Assembly (NCBI GenBank): GCA_033002965.1
Contig: JAURVB010012667.1
Coordinates: forward strand, 1-64,000
Direction of reading: 5' to 3'
Length of the DNA stretch: 64,000 bases
Source of the DNA: Piper betle
Taxonomy: Eukaryota; Streptophyta; Magnoliopsida; Piperales; Piperaceae
In this document: positions 1 through 11,524 of the stretch, piece after piece
How the letters are laid out: each line of letters opens with the position of its first letter
Numbering within the stretch: the stretch's first letter is position 1
Notes under the pieces: generated by a model
What the model was told of the DNA's origin: nothing
What the model saw: only the letters and a program-made list of their open reading frames with translations
Database searches by the model: none
Translations under genes and position numbers: made by a program

Positions 1-740
1 ATCCATGTCCACTCCATTTGCTGAAATGACATGACCTAAGTACTTCACCTCCCTCATGCCAAAATTACATTTTTCTTTCCTAGCAAATAACTGTTGCTCT
101 TGTAAAACATGCAAAGTAGTCTCTAGATGTTGCAAATGATCAATCCATGTTTTACTGTATACTAATATATCATCAAAGAAAACTAAGATAAAGTGTCGAA
201 GATACTTGGCAAAAATGGAGTTCATCAAAGCTTGAAATGTGGAAGGAGCATTGGTTAATCCAAATGGCATCACTCTAAACTCATAATGGCCTTGATGTGT
301 TTGAAAAGCTGTTTTGTGTATATCCTCCTCATGCATACAAATCTGATGATAGCCTGATCTCAAGTCTAGCTTTGAAAAATAAGAGGCACCATGTAATTCA
401 TCCAAGAGTTCATCAATATTAGGTATTGGAAATTTGTCCTTGATTGTCACCTTGTTCAAAGCTCTATAATCAATACACATCCTCCAACTCCCATCTTTTT
501 TTAACCAATAAAACAGGAGATGAATATGGACTAGTAGTGCTCTGAATAATGTTTGCTTCCAGCAGCTCCCTAACTTGCTTTTCAATTTCATTCTTTTGAA
601 AGTAAGGATAACGATATGGTTTAATAGCCACTGGTACCACTCCTTCTTTCAAAGGAATTCTATGATCATGAGTTCTCTTGGGAGGAAGTGTTGTAGGTGT
701 TTGAAACACCTTATCAAATCTATCCAATAACACTTGCAAT
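1..740 (-). pseudogene. Ty3/gypsy reverse transcriptase, frameshifted and truncated by window edge
   Basis: The upstream part (740-503) carries the typical RT entry with the motif [12 protein letters not shown]. The rest (about 495-1) lies in another frame and includes the catalytic [10 protein letters not shown] box near 140-190, followed by the residues usually found before the RNase H domain. The two parts join at a run of seven T on the plus strand (496-502), where one base too many or too few changes frame. That could be real decay or a homopolymer sequencing error. The protein would copy element RNA into DNA in cytoplasmic particles. It continues beyond position 1, so its end cannot be judged. 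Confidence 0.82.
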
Positions 741-1489
741 TGTTGCTGCTCTACGTCCTGTAAAAAATTGTGAAGCTGAAAACATTGTCCTGAGTCCTCC
801 ATAAGTTGCAAATGCATAAGAAGCCCATGCTTTTTCTTCTTTATTATATTGGACATTTGCTTCTTGCTGCACAATTGAGACGGTGGAGTTTCTAGCCCTT
901 GCAATGATGTTGAAACTCCATCTTTAGTAAAAGACATGGTTAAAGACTCAAAGTTCCAGATAATTGATCCCAATGTCTTCAACCATTGGACACCTAGGAC
1001 AACATCAAACTCCTCTAATTGCAGTGCAAAAAATTCAGAATGGATAATATGCCCAGGTAGCTCAAGAGTTATATTAGCACACTTCCCTGCACACATCATT
1101 TGCTGCCCATTTGCCACTTGCACCTTCAATGTAGGGCTAGACTGCACCTTGACACCCAACTTGTGCACAATCTTTTCATTGATAAAATTATGTGAACTTC
1201 CCGAATCAATCAGAACAGACACCTGCTGGCCATCAATTCTGCCAAACATCCTCATCGTATTCAATGTTGAAGTACCTGTAAGAGCATTTAATGAAATAGC
1301 TGGTAAGTCATCCTTACTGTTGACATCATCTTCTTGCAAAATATCGTCTTCACTTCCTGCTGAATCCTCCTCCTCCCATATGCTTTCAATCCAGAAAAGC
1401 TGCTTACATCTATGTCCCGGAGTATATTTTTCATCACACTTGAAACACAACCCCAACTCCTTCCTTTCTTGTAACTGCTTGACAGTCAT
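470..1489 (-). CDS. Gypsy gag C-terminus, protease and N-terminal RT (open segment)
   Basis: A 339-codon open frame. Residues about 15-28 hold a zinc knuckle ([14 protein letters not shown]) that binds element RNA. Residues about 93-99 hold the retropepsin active site LIDSGSS, and after about residue 265 the RT domain begins, with the pattern [10 protein letters not shown]. The frame ends prematurely just after VLLVKK because of the base-run change at 496-502; the last residues are out-of-frame translation. The ATG is simply the first one in the frame. It follows another gag frame (1486-1827) with a tiny overlap, so the natural product was probably one polyprotein. No host function. Confidence 0.8.
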   Translation of the reverse strand: MTVKQLQERKELGLCFKCDEKYTPGHRCKQLFWIESIWEEEDSAGSEDDILQEDDVNSKDDLPAISLNALTGTSTLNTMRMFGRIDGQQVSVLIDSGSSHNFINEKIVHKLGVKVQSSPTLKVQVANGQQMMCAGKCANITLELPGHIIHSEFFALQLEEFDVVLGVQWLKTLGSIIWNFESLTMSFTKDGVSTSLQGLETPPSQLCSKKQMSNIIKKKKHGLLMHLQLMEDSGQCFQLHNFLQDVEQQQLQVLLDRFDKVFQTPTTLPPKRTHDHRIPLKEGVVPVAIKPYRYPYFQKNEIEKQVRELLEANIIQSTTSPYSSPVLLVKKRWELEDVY

Positions 1490-1827
1490 TTTTTTACAGC
1501 TCCTACTTCCTTGCCACTTGGTGCACTAACTTTTGTAGTAATCTCAGCTGCAATTTCCTGTTTAGGTCTAGCACTTTGGGAATCCCCTAACCATGATCTG
1601 TTTCTCCAATTATATTGCATCCTGCTGTCCATTAAAGCCTTAGGTTCAAAATGCTTTGCCAGCCCTTGCGCCTCCAAGAGTGAAGCTGGCCTTTGTGACT
1701 TCACTTCCACTCTCAATTGCAGCTTCAGACCACAGGTGAAGCTACTGATCTTTTGTCTTTCAGACATGTTACCAAGCTCGTGGAAGAAGCCTGTTGAATT
1801 TTGTGATATAATCTCTAACTGTTCCAT
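1486..1827 (-). pseudogene. Gypsy gag, C-terminal capsid segment
   Basis: This 113-codon frame continues the capsid-like gag sequence after a frame break near 1780. It contains the stretch GLKLQLRVEVKSQRP, which corresponds to the conserved gag pattern 'sGLk..i...v...rP..l..a..lA' of plant gypsy elements. The first ~20 residues are probably out-of-frame translation. It runs directly into the knuckle-protease frame downstream, so the three frames together represent one ancestral gag-pol. Assignment rests on pattern recognition only. Confidence 0.7.
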
Positions 1828-2518
1828 CTTGTTGAAGTCTTGTTAGATCACCATAAAAATCTTCATAATCTGTAGGTCCGAACTGCATATTCATAGCATC
1901 CTTTAAGTCCAGCCATGACATTACTTCCTGGAGTTCTTCAATCATATCGAACCATATCAAAGCATCCTCTTCCAGATGATAACTAGCCAATCCAACCTGA
2001 AACTGAGGTTTCACTTTATGCAATTTGAAAAATTTTTCACATCTACTAAACCATGGCACTGGATCTGTAGTTCCATTATACTTTGGAAAAGTCATTTTTG
2101 CAATTCTTAAGTAATCATCATCTTGATGATTCCTTGGAATTACTCTTGATCCACCAATGGATGATTCAGCCTCCGTACGGTCGATAACATGCTGTGAATT
2201 CCTCCCACCCCGCCGAAAATCAGCAGGAGTTTCAGACCGACGTGGATGAGGCATTTCATCAGTCAAGTTGCATTCATTTCCAATCCTTCCTTCCACACTC
2301 GTAATACTAACAATAGGATTCACCACACCTCTATTCTGATCGCTACTTTTGATTTTGAAAAATTCATCAAATCTAGATGACAGTTCAGAAATTGCAGATA
2401 GCAATTGAGATTGTACCTTCCGATGTTGTGCTTGCTCCTTTCGAATCTCAATCAACTCCTCAGACATTGAAGTCGAGGATGCCGCTGCTGGTGCTCCCTC
2501 GACCCGCTCTGATACCAT
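1769..2518 (-). CDS. Gypsy gag (retrotransposon capsid), N-terminal part
   Basis: Open frame encoding a gag with a helical N-terminal region and a typical capsid block (residues DPVPWFSRCEKFF, ALIWFDMIE and YEDFYGDLTRLQQDGTVRDY). Gag coats the element RNA. The frame could start at 2602, but the segment upstream of 2521 belongs to the LTR, and the primer-binding site overlaps the ATG at 2516-2518. I therefore place the start at this ATG or at a later in-frame Met (MSEELIEIRK). The frame is broken near 1780, where translation leaves the capsid pattern. Confidence 0.72.
   Translation of the reverse strand: MVSERVEGAPAAASSTSMSEELIEIRKEQAQHRKVQSQLLSAISELSSRFDEFFKIKSSDQNRGVVNPIVSITSVEGRIGNECNLTDEMPHPRRSETPADFRRGGRNSQHVIDRTEAESSIGGSRVIPRNHQDDDYLRIAKMTFPKYNGTTDPVPWFSRCEKFFKLHKVKPQFQVGLASYHLEEDALIWFDMIEELQEVMSWLDLKDAMNMQFGPTDYEDFYGDLTRLQQDGTVRDYITKFNRLLPRAW
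2506..2517 (-). other. Retrotransposon primer-binding site (initiator Met-tRNA type)
   Basis: The minus strand reads TGGTATCAGAGC, complementary to the 3' end of plant initiator tRNA-Met, the primer used by most plant gypsy elements. It lies three bases after a CA dinucleotide (2521-2522, read on the minus strand), the expected LTR end. This fixes element polarity and LTR edge. Confidence 0.85.
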
Positions 2519-2520
2519 TT

Positions 2521-2940
2521 TGATAGATCCTTCTCCTTCAGGAACAGCAGTGATGATTTCCTTCTCCTTATCTCCTTGCTGGAATCTCTTTACTGGTGCC
2601 ATAGATGATCGGAATAATGGATGATGAATGATGGAGTGATGAAGATGAAAAGATGAGAAGATGATAGGATGGAAAACGGGAATTGAATTGAATGTCCAAA
2701 TTGGATTTCAGTTACAAGTATGCTCTATCTCCCCATCCTCCCCTGTTTTATATTTCAAACCCTGCCCTGAATTTACTATTTTACCCCTTTCCCGCCTAAT
2801 CCTAACTAACTCAACTAACTTTATTTGTATCAAAGCAGCAGTGGAATGGGAGGAGGTTTTGGCAACAAAGAAAGAAGAATTCATGTGGCCTTGTTTTTCA
2901 GGTTTTTTCTTGGCAATGGGAGCAAATTGACTGCAAAATA
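2521..2940 (-). repeat. 5' LTR of the gypsy element (outer edge approximate)
   Basis: It lies upstream of the primer site on the minus strand. A TATA-like motif (TATAAAACAGGGG on the minus strand, near 2740-2750) fits an LTR promoter. The inner end is set by CA plus the primer site. The outer end is a guess, as no matching second LTR is present. Confidence 0.55.
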
Positions 2941-4760
2941 CTCATATATTTTTTCTTTTTGGTCTCATGTTACCACCAGAAAAAGTAAGCAGCATTAGAG
3001 AAAGAGTTTGATGGTTCCTATATATGTATATAGATTGATCATAGGGCCATCGACATAATAGCGAGTTGTCGCAACCAACAGAGCACATGTATAACAAATG
3101 GAAGAAGCAAATAAAAATAAAAGGAAATTAAAGACTGTAGTAGAAGGAAAAGAAGTTGTGTCTAAGAGGAAGGTCGGTTGATGCGGTTCTTCTTAGTAAT
3201 GTATTTGCATCAATAAGAAGGGGAATAAGATGATATTGAATGCTAATTTGTAAGTGTGCAATTGATATAATTGATGACATTAAAAAAACCCCTTGATCTT
3301 GTGGTCATGAAGAACATAGATCTTGGTTTGGATGGGATGAAGAATGCATTAACATGAAGAGGTCTTCGTTTGCAAAATCTAAATGTAGAGAAGCAATTAG
3401 CTTAAAGGACGAACTTGCAAAAGGTCACTTAATTAGTAAAAAGATGCTTTTTGTCTCATGAACAATTCATGCAACAGAATTGCAGGAGTTGGTCTAGGAA
3501 CCATCTTTTATGAATCTTTATATGGTAGACAAAGGCACCCATGTTGCCCTCCGTAACTATATTGATGTTTTGCCTCAAGAACGGCATTATCGATATATAG
3601 TTGCAGAAGTTGATCTAGGAACCGGTTCCATGTTTAGGTTGGCTTGTTGGTCTCAAAAGAGGTACTGATTGTTACCTGGTTTTTGTTGGTGGTATGGTTG
3701 GTGGTTGAATTCTAGCATAGTATAAGAAATCAAAACTCGGGCTCAACTCAGAAGTGTCATTAAGTGGAGTTGATTCGGAGTTGACATTAGGCCGACTTGG
3801 AATTATTTTTATGAATTTTTTTAATTATGCAAACAAATAGTTATATAAAATTAGTATATATTGATCTTTTGACACTTGAAATTAATAAATATATAATTTA
3901 TATTAATTAAAAATATTCATTTAGTTGATTTAAAAGAAAGATAATATATTTAATAATTTTTATAGTCTTGACTTGATGAGTCAATTATAAAATTATTCAG
4001 TATAGAGTCATTCTTAGAGTTTGACTTGACAAGCAATGGAGTGGAGTCGACTCGAGATGTTTTTTCGGTTAAAAAAGAGTTTTAAAACTATAAATTCTTA
4101 TTGATTGCATGCTTAGAGTCATTAGTTTTAAAGTATGTCACTTGAAATTCTCTCATTGCATGATTTATGAGAGGTGGGTTTTCTTTGGTTATTTGATTAG
4201 CAAAGATATTGCATCACATATCAGGAGGAAAACAATCAAATCAGTTGTAAGGATTAATATTAGCTGTAAGAACAACAAGAATGATAGCATCTATTAATTA
4301 TTAAAATTTCAGAACTGCTATCAAAAGTTCAATTTTAGAGGGTATTGATTTGTCTACAATTGATTGGACCTTATCTCTGATTATCACGCTGTTCAAAAGA
4401 TTAGCAAACACCCCATTTAGTTGTACAAAAAAGTTTGTATAGAAAATTTCAAAATCTTTTGCAATTTTATTTTTGTTAGAAATATAAATTTTGTTAGACA
4501 AAACAATAGTGTTTGGTAAAAATAACAAAAAAATTTGTTAGAGTTATAAATTTTGATATTAATGTTTGTGATAAAAGGAATAATACGAAATTTATAAAAA
4601 GGAATACAAAGTTGAAAATTAAAATTTAATACTTTTTCTCATTTTCACATGTTCATACTACATTTTCTTTTTATCATATATTCTCCTAATATTATAAATT
4701 AAAAAAAAGTTTACAAATCATCCCTTCTCACTAGTTTTGATAAGCGTTAGATGTGGACTA
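2941..4760. other. Intergenic, no gene seen
   Basis: AT-rich DNA without a convincing reading frame. A short imperfect direct repeat around 'GTTG(G/A)TCTAGGAACC' occurs near 3490 and 3615. Positions 3725-4055 hold one copy of a dispersed repeat described separately. The short open frames here have no recognisable domains. Confidence 0.6.
3725..4055 (-). repeat. Dispersed AT-rich repeat, copy 1 (inverted relative to copies 2 and 3)
   Basis: One end has an 'AACTCGG...GGAGTTGA(C/T)TC' pattern and the other a 'GGAGTCGACTC' motif, with an A/T-rich centre. Reverse-complemented, it aligns by eye with 34195-34620 over both ends and with 14215-14510 more weakly. No coding capacity. It could be a MITE or other short element; no terminal inverted repeat was identified. 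Confidence 0.55.
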
Positions 4761-5230
4761 TGTTGGATTTTAGACATAAATTTATACATGAATGTATAAT
4801 TGTATCATATGTTATTATTTAAAGTTGGTCTAAATTTAATTGATCTATTAAAGTTAAGTTTAATTGAACATTAATATAGGTGTAGATTCATATATGAAGA
4901 TACCATATTGTAATTTTTTTTATGATGGGTTGAATTTAAATTATGAAAAATATGGTTATAAATAGGGGGTTATGGTTCCCAAATTCACAGATAGTTTTTC
5001 ATTCTAGCATCCCATCGTATAGAAACTTGGTCTTGAAGAACTAGTGCTGAATTTGGAAGATCAAAATCCTAAAATAGTAAAGATTTATTTTGCTTTTACA
5101 GATTTAAGTACACTTCCACTATAAAATTTTGTTTCTCGATGATTTAAGCCGAAGAAGATTAAGGTTTTATAAAGATGGTCTTATCATTTGTATAATTTGG
5201 TTTAAAGTTACAATTTTTTTTATTAACAAC
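4761..5230 (+). repeat. Copia 5' LTR
   Basis: Starts TGTTGGATTTTAGAC and ends near TTAACAAC, just before the primer-binding region. It aligns throughout with 11525-12044. It includes a TATA-like 'TATAAATAGGGGG' segment near 4960-4972 that is also conserved in the 3' copy. Confidence 0.85.
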
Positions 5231-5231
5231 A

Positions 5232-5998
5232 AGTGGTATCTGAGGAACTTCATATTAGATCATTGAGGATTAATTTGATTTGTGCTTAATTATAAATTTA
5301 GATTTAGAAAAAGATAAATCCCAAAATAATACCTGTTGTAAGAAGGAATAAATTAATTAGGTCTTCAACTCATTAGGAGTTCATCAAAATTAGTACTAGA
5401 TATTGACTTTGGGTATTTATTCTCAAATCAAGGTCATCTTTTGGTAAAATATCAAGTGAAGAAAATAAAATTACAAAATGTTATAATTTCAAAAACTTTC
5501 ATAATAAAGATATTTTTATAATTATTTTTAGTTTTATGATATTTGTGATTATTAAATTCAAATTATAGTTCAGTTATGATTAATATTTTAGAATTTATTA
5601 AGGACTATAATATGCTACCAAAGTAGCATCTTTTTGTGAAAATTAATTTATTTTTAATATTAAGACGGTTGTGGGTATTTAATTCATGCAAATATTAATC
5701 GGCCCAAATAAAGGTTAATATTTAACACAATTATATATTCATTTGTGGTAATAAATATGTGTTAATTATCAATATTCAATATGAATAATAAATCGGCTCA
5801 AAAGAAAGTTTATTATTTGACAGGATTTATTGTCTATATTTAATTACTACACTGAAAGTATCACTTACTAATTAATATTTCTATCCAAAGACTAAATATT
5901 AATCTTGTGCTCAGTATCTGTTGATGGGATTAAGCATTGTTTGAATTATTAATCTGATTATGTGCATATTATTTTGTTTTATTTTTAGTTAATCAATC
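5232..5998 (+). other. Copia untranslated leader with primer-binding site
   Basis: The primer-like TGGTATC sits at 5234-5240. The rest up to the gag start is AT-rich and non-coding. It contains repeated 'AATATTAATC/GGCTCAAA' style segments around 5690-5900 but nothing else recognisable. Confidence 0.6.
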
Positions 5999-6629
5999 TG
6001 CTTCTATGATTTCTGCCAACATCAATTCAGTTCCAATGCTTAAAGATAATTTTAAGGATTGGAAAGAAAGCGTGATGATCATTCTAGGCTGCATGGATCT
6101 TGACCTTGCGTTAAGGACTGCACAACCTGTTTCTTTTACATACAAAAGTTTTATTAAGGAATAATGTGATATTGAGAAGTGGGAATGTTCAAATCGCATA
6201 AGTCTTATGATCATGAAGCGTGAGATTCCAGAGACCTTTAGGGGCGATGTGTCTGAGAAGGATACTACAGCCACTGAGTTTTTTAATGAAATTGAAATAT
6301 GTTTTGTAAAAAATGATAAGGCTGAAACAAGTACACTTTTGTCGAACTTGATTTCGATGAAATTTAAAGGCAAAACAAGTATAAGAGAGTACATCTTAAA
6401 GATGTCAAATCTTGCTTTAAAACTAAAAGCACTAAAGTTAGAGCTATTTGAGGATTTGTTCATGCATTTAGTTTTAATTTCTCTTTTGATACAATTCAGT
6501 CAGTTCAAGGTCAGTTATAACTACCAAAGGGACAAATGAATTCTTATTGAGCTCATTTCTTATTATGTCCAAGAAGAAGAAAGGTTGAAGCAAGAACAGG
6601 CTGAAAGTGCTCACTTGGCTAGTACCTAT

Positions 6630-7781
6630 TGTTAAGCGTTTAAAATATATAATATTTACCCATGTTTTTAATATGATTTTGTACTTCCCGGGTATAAACA
6701 TTATTAATTAAGTAATATTTTACTTTATTTTTTAGTTAATTAATATTTTATTATATATGCTTAACTTTGATGTTTTAATGCAGAAAAAGATGAATAAATT
6801 AAGCTTCGGATTTGATTAGTCATGACACTTGGCGCCACCCAATGGCTACAATGTATGGTGTTCAATGGAGTCGAACAGTTGGAAATGTAAAGGGACATTA
6901 TAATTAATTAGATTACGTCGATTTGTGAACACCCTCTTCGAATTCTTGTATCTTCACTTCTATATAAAGGGGTGGTCATTTGTTGTTGATCATATCTCAT
7001 CTCTTGGCTTCAGAGTGTAGTAGAAGTAGTAGTTTTAGTTTTTGTAATTTCTTTTTCTTTTATAATAAAAATTAGTTTCTTTTTTATATCGTTTTCTATT
7101 TTTATTATGGAGTAGTTTTATATTTCGTTCTAGAGAAGAATGGAACTTAACATGATTTAATTGAATTCATTTCAAGCTCTTACTCTTTTATTCAATCGGA
7201 TCGTTTGAATTATCATGTTCTAAATGCTAAGAATAGATTGATCACCTATTTCTTAGATCATGAGGTTTAATTAGATTTCGGGAGAAATTAATTAGATTAG
7301 TCATTGGTAGTTCATCATACGACGAGTCTTTTGACTTGTTTGTCGTTGTGGTCGGGAGATACACAACACCGTATGCGATTGTAAGGCAATTCTTAATGCA
7401 TTATTTTGTTGATTAATCAATTATCACCGGGAGGTAGAAATTGAGGCAAAATAATAGAAGCATGAAGGAGCGGGAGCCACCATGTCATATAATTATCCTA
7501 GATCGACAATCCGAGGGAATAAAAGATAAGAGTAAGATTTGATGAAGATTAAATTCATGTTAAGGGAAATTCGACTCTAGAACGAGTTTTATAATTTTAA
7601 CGTTTTTTTATTTAAAGTTATTTAGATTTAGTTAAGTTAATTATTTCTATTTTTCTCTTAATATTATTCTCTTTAATTAATTATAGAAAATTCATCTCTC
7701 TGTGGGAACGATACTCTAATTTATCATCATACTACTTGTTTCGACCGTGTATACTTGCATGTCACTAAAAATATTCGAACA
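6630..7781 (+). mobile_element. Solo LTR of a second retrotransposon family, nested in copia gag
   Basis: Begins TGTTAAGCG and ends TTCGAACA (TG...CA, 1,152 bp). It is flanked on both sides by the direct repeat CCTAT (6625-6629 and 7782-7786). It contains a TATA box (TATATAAAGGGG at 6961) and a tail segment ('GACCGTGTATACTTGCATGTCA') resembling LTR ends of the gypsy Tat/Athila/Retand group. No internal coding region remains, as expected after LTR-LTR recombination. The lineage is inferred from the tail pattern only. Confidence 0.88.
6961..6972 (+). promoter_or_regulatory. TATA box of the nested solo LTR
   Basis: TATATAAAGGGG, followed about 100 bp downstream by a T-rich stretch with AATAAAA-like signals (near 7062), the usual U3-R layout of an LTR. 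Confidence 0.5.
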
Positions 7782-7999
7782 CCTATCAGGACAAAAATAA
7801 GAAAAGAAAGAGGGCCAAGGAAGCTGATAATGGTTCTCACAAGCAACAACAAAAGAAAGAAAATCGGGCTTCTTGCTATTTCTTTTGTGGTAAACTTAGA
7901 CATATAAAGTAGGAATATACTAACTATCACGCTTGGTGTGTAAAGAAAGGTCCATTTCTTAATTTTGTTTGTTTTGAGGTTAATTTAGCTTCAGTGTTA

Positions 8000-8130
8000 A
8001 TACACACTTGGTGGCTAGATTCAGGTGCTACTACTCACATAAGTGTGTCAATGCAAGGTTGTCTGAGTTGCCGAAAGCCAGATGATGTTAAAAGATTCAT
8101 CTGTGTGGGTGATGGTAAATCAGTTGTAGT
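8000..8130 (+). pseudogene. Copia protease remnant
   Basis: The stretch WWLDSGATTHIS (about 8009-8044) is the classical copia aspartic protease active site, where DSG provides the catalytic Asp. Stops follow closely, near 8134 and beyond. It would have cleaved the element polyprotein. Confidence 0.75.
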
Positions 8131-8429
8131 TTAAGCAATATGGACTTTTAGATTATTATTGAAAGCATGATATTATTTAGATTTCAAAGAGACATATGTA
8201 GCATCGTCTTTTAGATGGAATTCGGTTTCTATTTCTATGTTAGACAAATTTGGTTACTCTTGTTCATTTAAAAATAATAAGTTTAGTCTTTTTTCTAAAT
8301 CCAAATATTATGGGTATGGGTTCCTTGCCTTTTTATGATAATATATACTTACTTAATACTATTGCATCTTTTAATAAAACTTTGCATGTAAGTTTATGTG
8401 GTACGAAAAGAAAATTAACCAATAAGAAT

Positions 8430-9300
8430 TTTGCTTTATTCTGGCACAAGCGTTTGTGACACATTTCTAAACAAAGAATTGAATGACTTATATCAAATAG
8501 AAAACAAATAAATATATTAAGTCTGTAATGAGTGTATTAAGGGAAAACAAACAAATATAAGGAGACCACGTGTCAATAGATCGTCAAGCGTCTTAAAACT
8601 AATACATCCGGACATTTGTGGGCCATTTCCTACGGCTTCTTGGAATGTTCAACAATATTTTATTACGTTTATAGATGATTATTCTCGTTATGGTTACCTT
8701 TATCTCATTCATGAGAAGTCTCAAGCATTGGACGTATTTAAGGCATATAAAGTTAAAGTTGAGAATCTACTTGATAAAACTATTAAGGCTATCAGATTTG
8801 ACTATGATGGTGAATATTATGATAGATATGATGGATTAGGTATATAACGTCTAGGATCATTTGCAAAATTCTATAAGAGTGTGGAATCATCCTGCAATAC
8901 ATAATGTTAGGCACTCCTAGCATGAATGGTGTTGCTAAGAGATGAAACCTAACATTAAAAGGCATTGTAAAAAGTATGATTACTCATACTACTTTACCTG
9001 ATTCACTATAGGGTGAGGCGCTAAAGGCAGAAGCATATCTTCTTAATAAAGTACCAACAAAGGCAACAATTAAGAACCATTATGAATTATGGATTGGAAA
9101 AACCCAGTATTAAGCACTTACGCATTTGGGGTTATGCAGCTGAGGCAAAATCTTATAGGCCAAATGAAAGGAAACTGGACTCAAGAATAGTTAGCAGCTA
9201 TTTTGTTTGGTACTCTAAACGGTCTAGAAGGTATAAGTTTTATGATCCCACAAAAAGGTCATTCTTTGAAACGGGAAATGCCTAGTTCTTTAAGGATGTT
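8430..9300 (+). pseudogene. Copia integrase remnant
   Basis: Recognisable pieces in shifting frames are a GAG-pre-integrase start (FWHKRL, then a disrupted zinc-binding HHCC region), the core motif 'TFIDDYSRYGY' near 8670-8700, a degraded 'TPSMNGVAKR' near 8915-8945, and a C-terminal part (9082-9285) with 'LRIWGYAAEAKSYRPNERKLD'. Several stops and a frameshift make it non-functional. Integrase would have inserted the cDNA into nuclear DNA. Confidence 0.8.
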
Positions 9301-9362
9301 GAGTTTGGAGGGGAAATGAAGTAAGGGACTTTGTCTTTAAAGAAGAATCTATTTCTCTTCCC

Positions 9363-9590
9363 ATGATTGTTCTTGACAATAATCTGGATCATATTCCTGA
9401 TGTTGTTCAAGAAACAATACCAGAATTACAAGACAATGTCGAGAATCTCCTTAATCACAATCACCAAGTTATACATGAAGAGGAAACTCAACGGCCTCAA
9501 GAACAAATGTCATTAAGGAGATCCACAAGAAAAAGGAGAAATGCAATTCCAAATGCTTATATAATCTTTCTCCAAGAACATGAAGGATAA
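9363..9590 (+). pseudogene. Copia integrase-RT linker
   Basis: An open stretch of 75 codons, rich in acidic residues and Gln, ending in the basic 'RRSTRKRRNAIPNAYIIF' motif that normally sits just before the copia RT. It has no separate function. Confidence 0.6.
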
Positions 9591-9669
9591 CATTGAAATG
9601 ATGCAAGATAATCCAATCAACTTTCACCAAGCCATGAAGAGTTCTAATTCTTAAAAGTGGATTGATTCC

Positions 9670-10330
9670 ATGAACGAAGAGATGAAGTCCATGAAAGCTA
9701 ATGACGTTTGGAATATTGTTCCATTGCCTGAAGGTAAGAAACCCATTGGTTGTAAATGGATATTTAAAACCAAGAGGGATTCGAAAGGTGATGTAGAAAG
9801 ATATAACGTTCGTCTTGTTGCAAAGGGTTTTACTCAAAAGGAAGACATCGATTATAATACAGCTTTCTCTCCAGTTTCATCGAAGGACTCATTCAGAATA
9901 ATTATGGCATTAGTGGCACATTTTGATCTTGAGTTACATCAGATGGATGTAAAGACTGCATTTCTAAATTGTAACATTGATGAAACAATTTACATGGTGC
10001 AACCAGAAAACTTTGTATCGGGAGATTCAAAGAATATGGTTAGCAAATTAAAGAAATCCATCTATGGACTTAAACAGGTTTCTTGTCAATGGTATCACAA
10101 ATTTCATTAAGTTATTCTCTCATTCGGTTTTGAGATAAATGTGATTGATGATTGTATATACCATAAGTTTAGTGGGAGTATGTATATTTTTCTGGTTTTA
10201 TACGTTGATGATATATTGCTTGTCAGCAGTAATGTAGATTTTTGCACAAAACCAAGAGATTTATTTCAAAGAAATTTGAAATGAAAGATCTTGGAAATGC
10301 ATCTTTTGTATTAGGAATTTAAATACATGG
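9670..10330 (+). pseudogene. Copia reverse transcriptase, disrupted
   Basis: A 146-codon open stretch holds the RT start (NDVWNIVPLPEGKKPIGCKW), VRLVAKGFTQ, the QMDVKTAFLN motif and KKSIYGLKQ. A stop at about 10108 interrupts it, but the same frame then continues to the catalytic YVDDILL (10201-10221). This is copia RT, not gypsy, judging by the YVDD box and the KTAFLN motif. Several later breaks make it inactive. Confidence 0.88.
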
Positions 10331-11195
10331 GGATCGCTCTCAATGTATACTCAGATTATCTCAAAAAACATATATAGAAAAAGTACTTAAAAGATTTGGC
10401 ATGGAAGGTTGTAAACCAAGAGATACCCCTGTTTCTAAAAGAGACAAATTCAGTCTCAATCAATGTCCTAAAAATGACATAGAAGGAAAAGAAATGCAAA
10501 AGATTCCCTATGTTTCAGCTATGGGAAGTTTTATGTATGCTTAAGTATGCACGCGTCCAGATATTGTGTATATTATTGGAATATTGCGCAGATATTTAAG
10601 TGATTCGGAATTGGATCATTGGAAAGCAACCAAAAGAGTCAAGAGATATCTTCAAAGAACAAAACATTACATACTTAGATATCGGAAGTCAGATCAACTT
10701 GAGATCATTGGATTTTCTAATTTTGATTTTGCTGGATGTCAAGATAGTAGTCGATCTTCTTCTAGCTATGTCTACCCGCTTGCTGGAGAGGCTATTCTTG
10801 GAGGAGTGCTAAGCAAACACTCATAGCTTCTTCCACCATGGCAGCTGAATTCATAGCTTGTTATGAGGCATCTAATCATGGAATATAATTACGAAATTTT
10901 GTCACAGGGCTACGCATTGTTGATAATATTGAAAGACCACCTGAGTTATTTTGTGACAATCAATCTGTAGTGTTATATTTCAAATAACAACAGGAGCTTA
11001 TCTAAATCAAAACATATAGAAATCAAGTTCTTTGTTGTGAAAGAAAGAGTTCAGAGTAGTCAAGTCTCTAGAGAGTATATTGGGACAAACTCCATGGGTG
11101 CAGATCCGCTTTCTAAAAGTTTATCACCCAAGGTATTTCATGGGCATGTTGCTCATCTGGGTGTTGTATCATTTGATGATATGCTACTTTAGTGG
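10330..11195 (+). pseudogene. Copia RT thumb and RNase H remnant
   Basis: Pieces in different frames include a 'CTRPDI'-like segment near 10548-10566, 'HWKATKRVKRYLQRTKHY' (10617-10670), 'GFSNFDFAGCQDSSRSSSSY' (10707-10770; an RNase H start where the usual D-x-D is altered to F-D), and a 'MAAEFIACYEASN' block (10838-10880). Stops and frame changes abound. RNase H would remove RNA from the hybrid during reverse transcription. Confidence 0.78.
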
Positions 11196-11524
11196 TAATT
11201 TGTTTTGTTGCAGTATTTGGTTTATGTTTCACTCTATTTTGGTGATCTCATAAAGTTGGACCAGTTGAAATTAGGCATATTTAGATCAAATTACATATAA
11301 TTTTCATGCTACACATCTATACTTGATATATGTCATTTAATTATATTGATGTATGTGACCATGGATGGATTTAATTACGATAAATATAACGAAAATCGCA
11401 TTGATCTTATATTAACATTAATTAATAGACAAGATTGTTATTTTGGAATAATATCGTATTTTATTTTAGAGTTCATAAGGTTATATACAATTATCTTTGT
11501 ATATATATAGTCTAAGTAGGAGAT

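Larger units (their letters stand above)
1..2940 (-). mobile_element. Ty3/gypsy LTR retrotransposon, partial
   Basis: Read on the minus strand, this block runs in gypsy order: LTR (about 2940 to 2521), primer-binding site, gag, CCHC knuckle, aspartic protease, reverse transcriptase, and then off the left window edge. RNase H, integrase and the 3' LTR are not in the window. At least two single-base frame breaks (near 1780 in gag and at 496-502 in RT) suggest that the copy is inactive. The PR-RT order in one reading phase and the short knuckle spacing fit the chromovirus side of Ty3/gypsy, but the lineage was not tested. The outer LTR boundary near 2940 is not resolved because no second LTR is visible. 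Confidence 0.88.
5999..7970 (+). pseudogene. Copia gag, interrupted by stops and by a nested solo LTR
   Basis: The frame shows a copia-type gag: a start near 5999-6010, the 'LKDNFKDWKESVMIIL' opening, a stop at about 6161, a capsid-like stretch (6207-6539), further stops, and a basic region followed by the knuckle CYFFCGKLRH near 7880-7905. Gag would package element RNA. The solo LTR at 6630-7781 splits it; the two flanking parts are in the same reading phase, so the break is explained entirely by that insertion. Stop codons in both parts mean the gene was not functional regardless. Confidence 0.8.

Noticed and set aside
936..1529. 197-codon plus-strand frame
   Set aside because: Antisense to the gypsy protease-RT frame, which has clear motifs.
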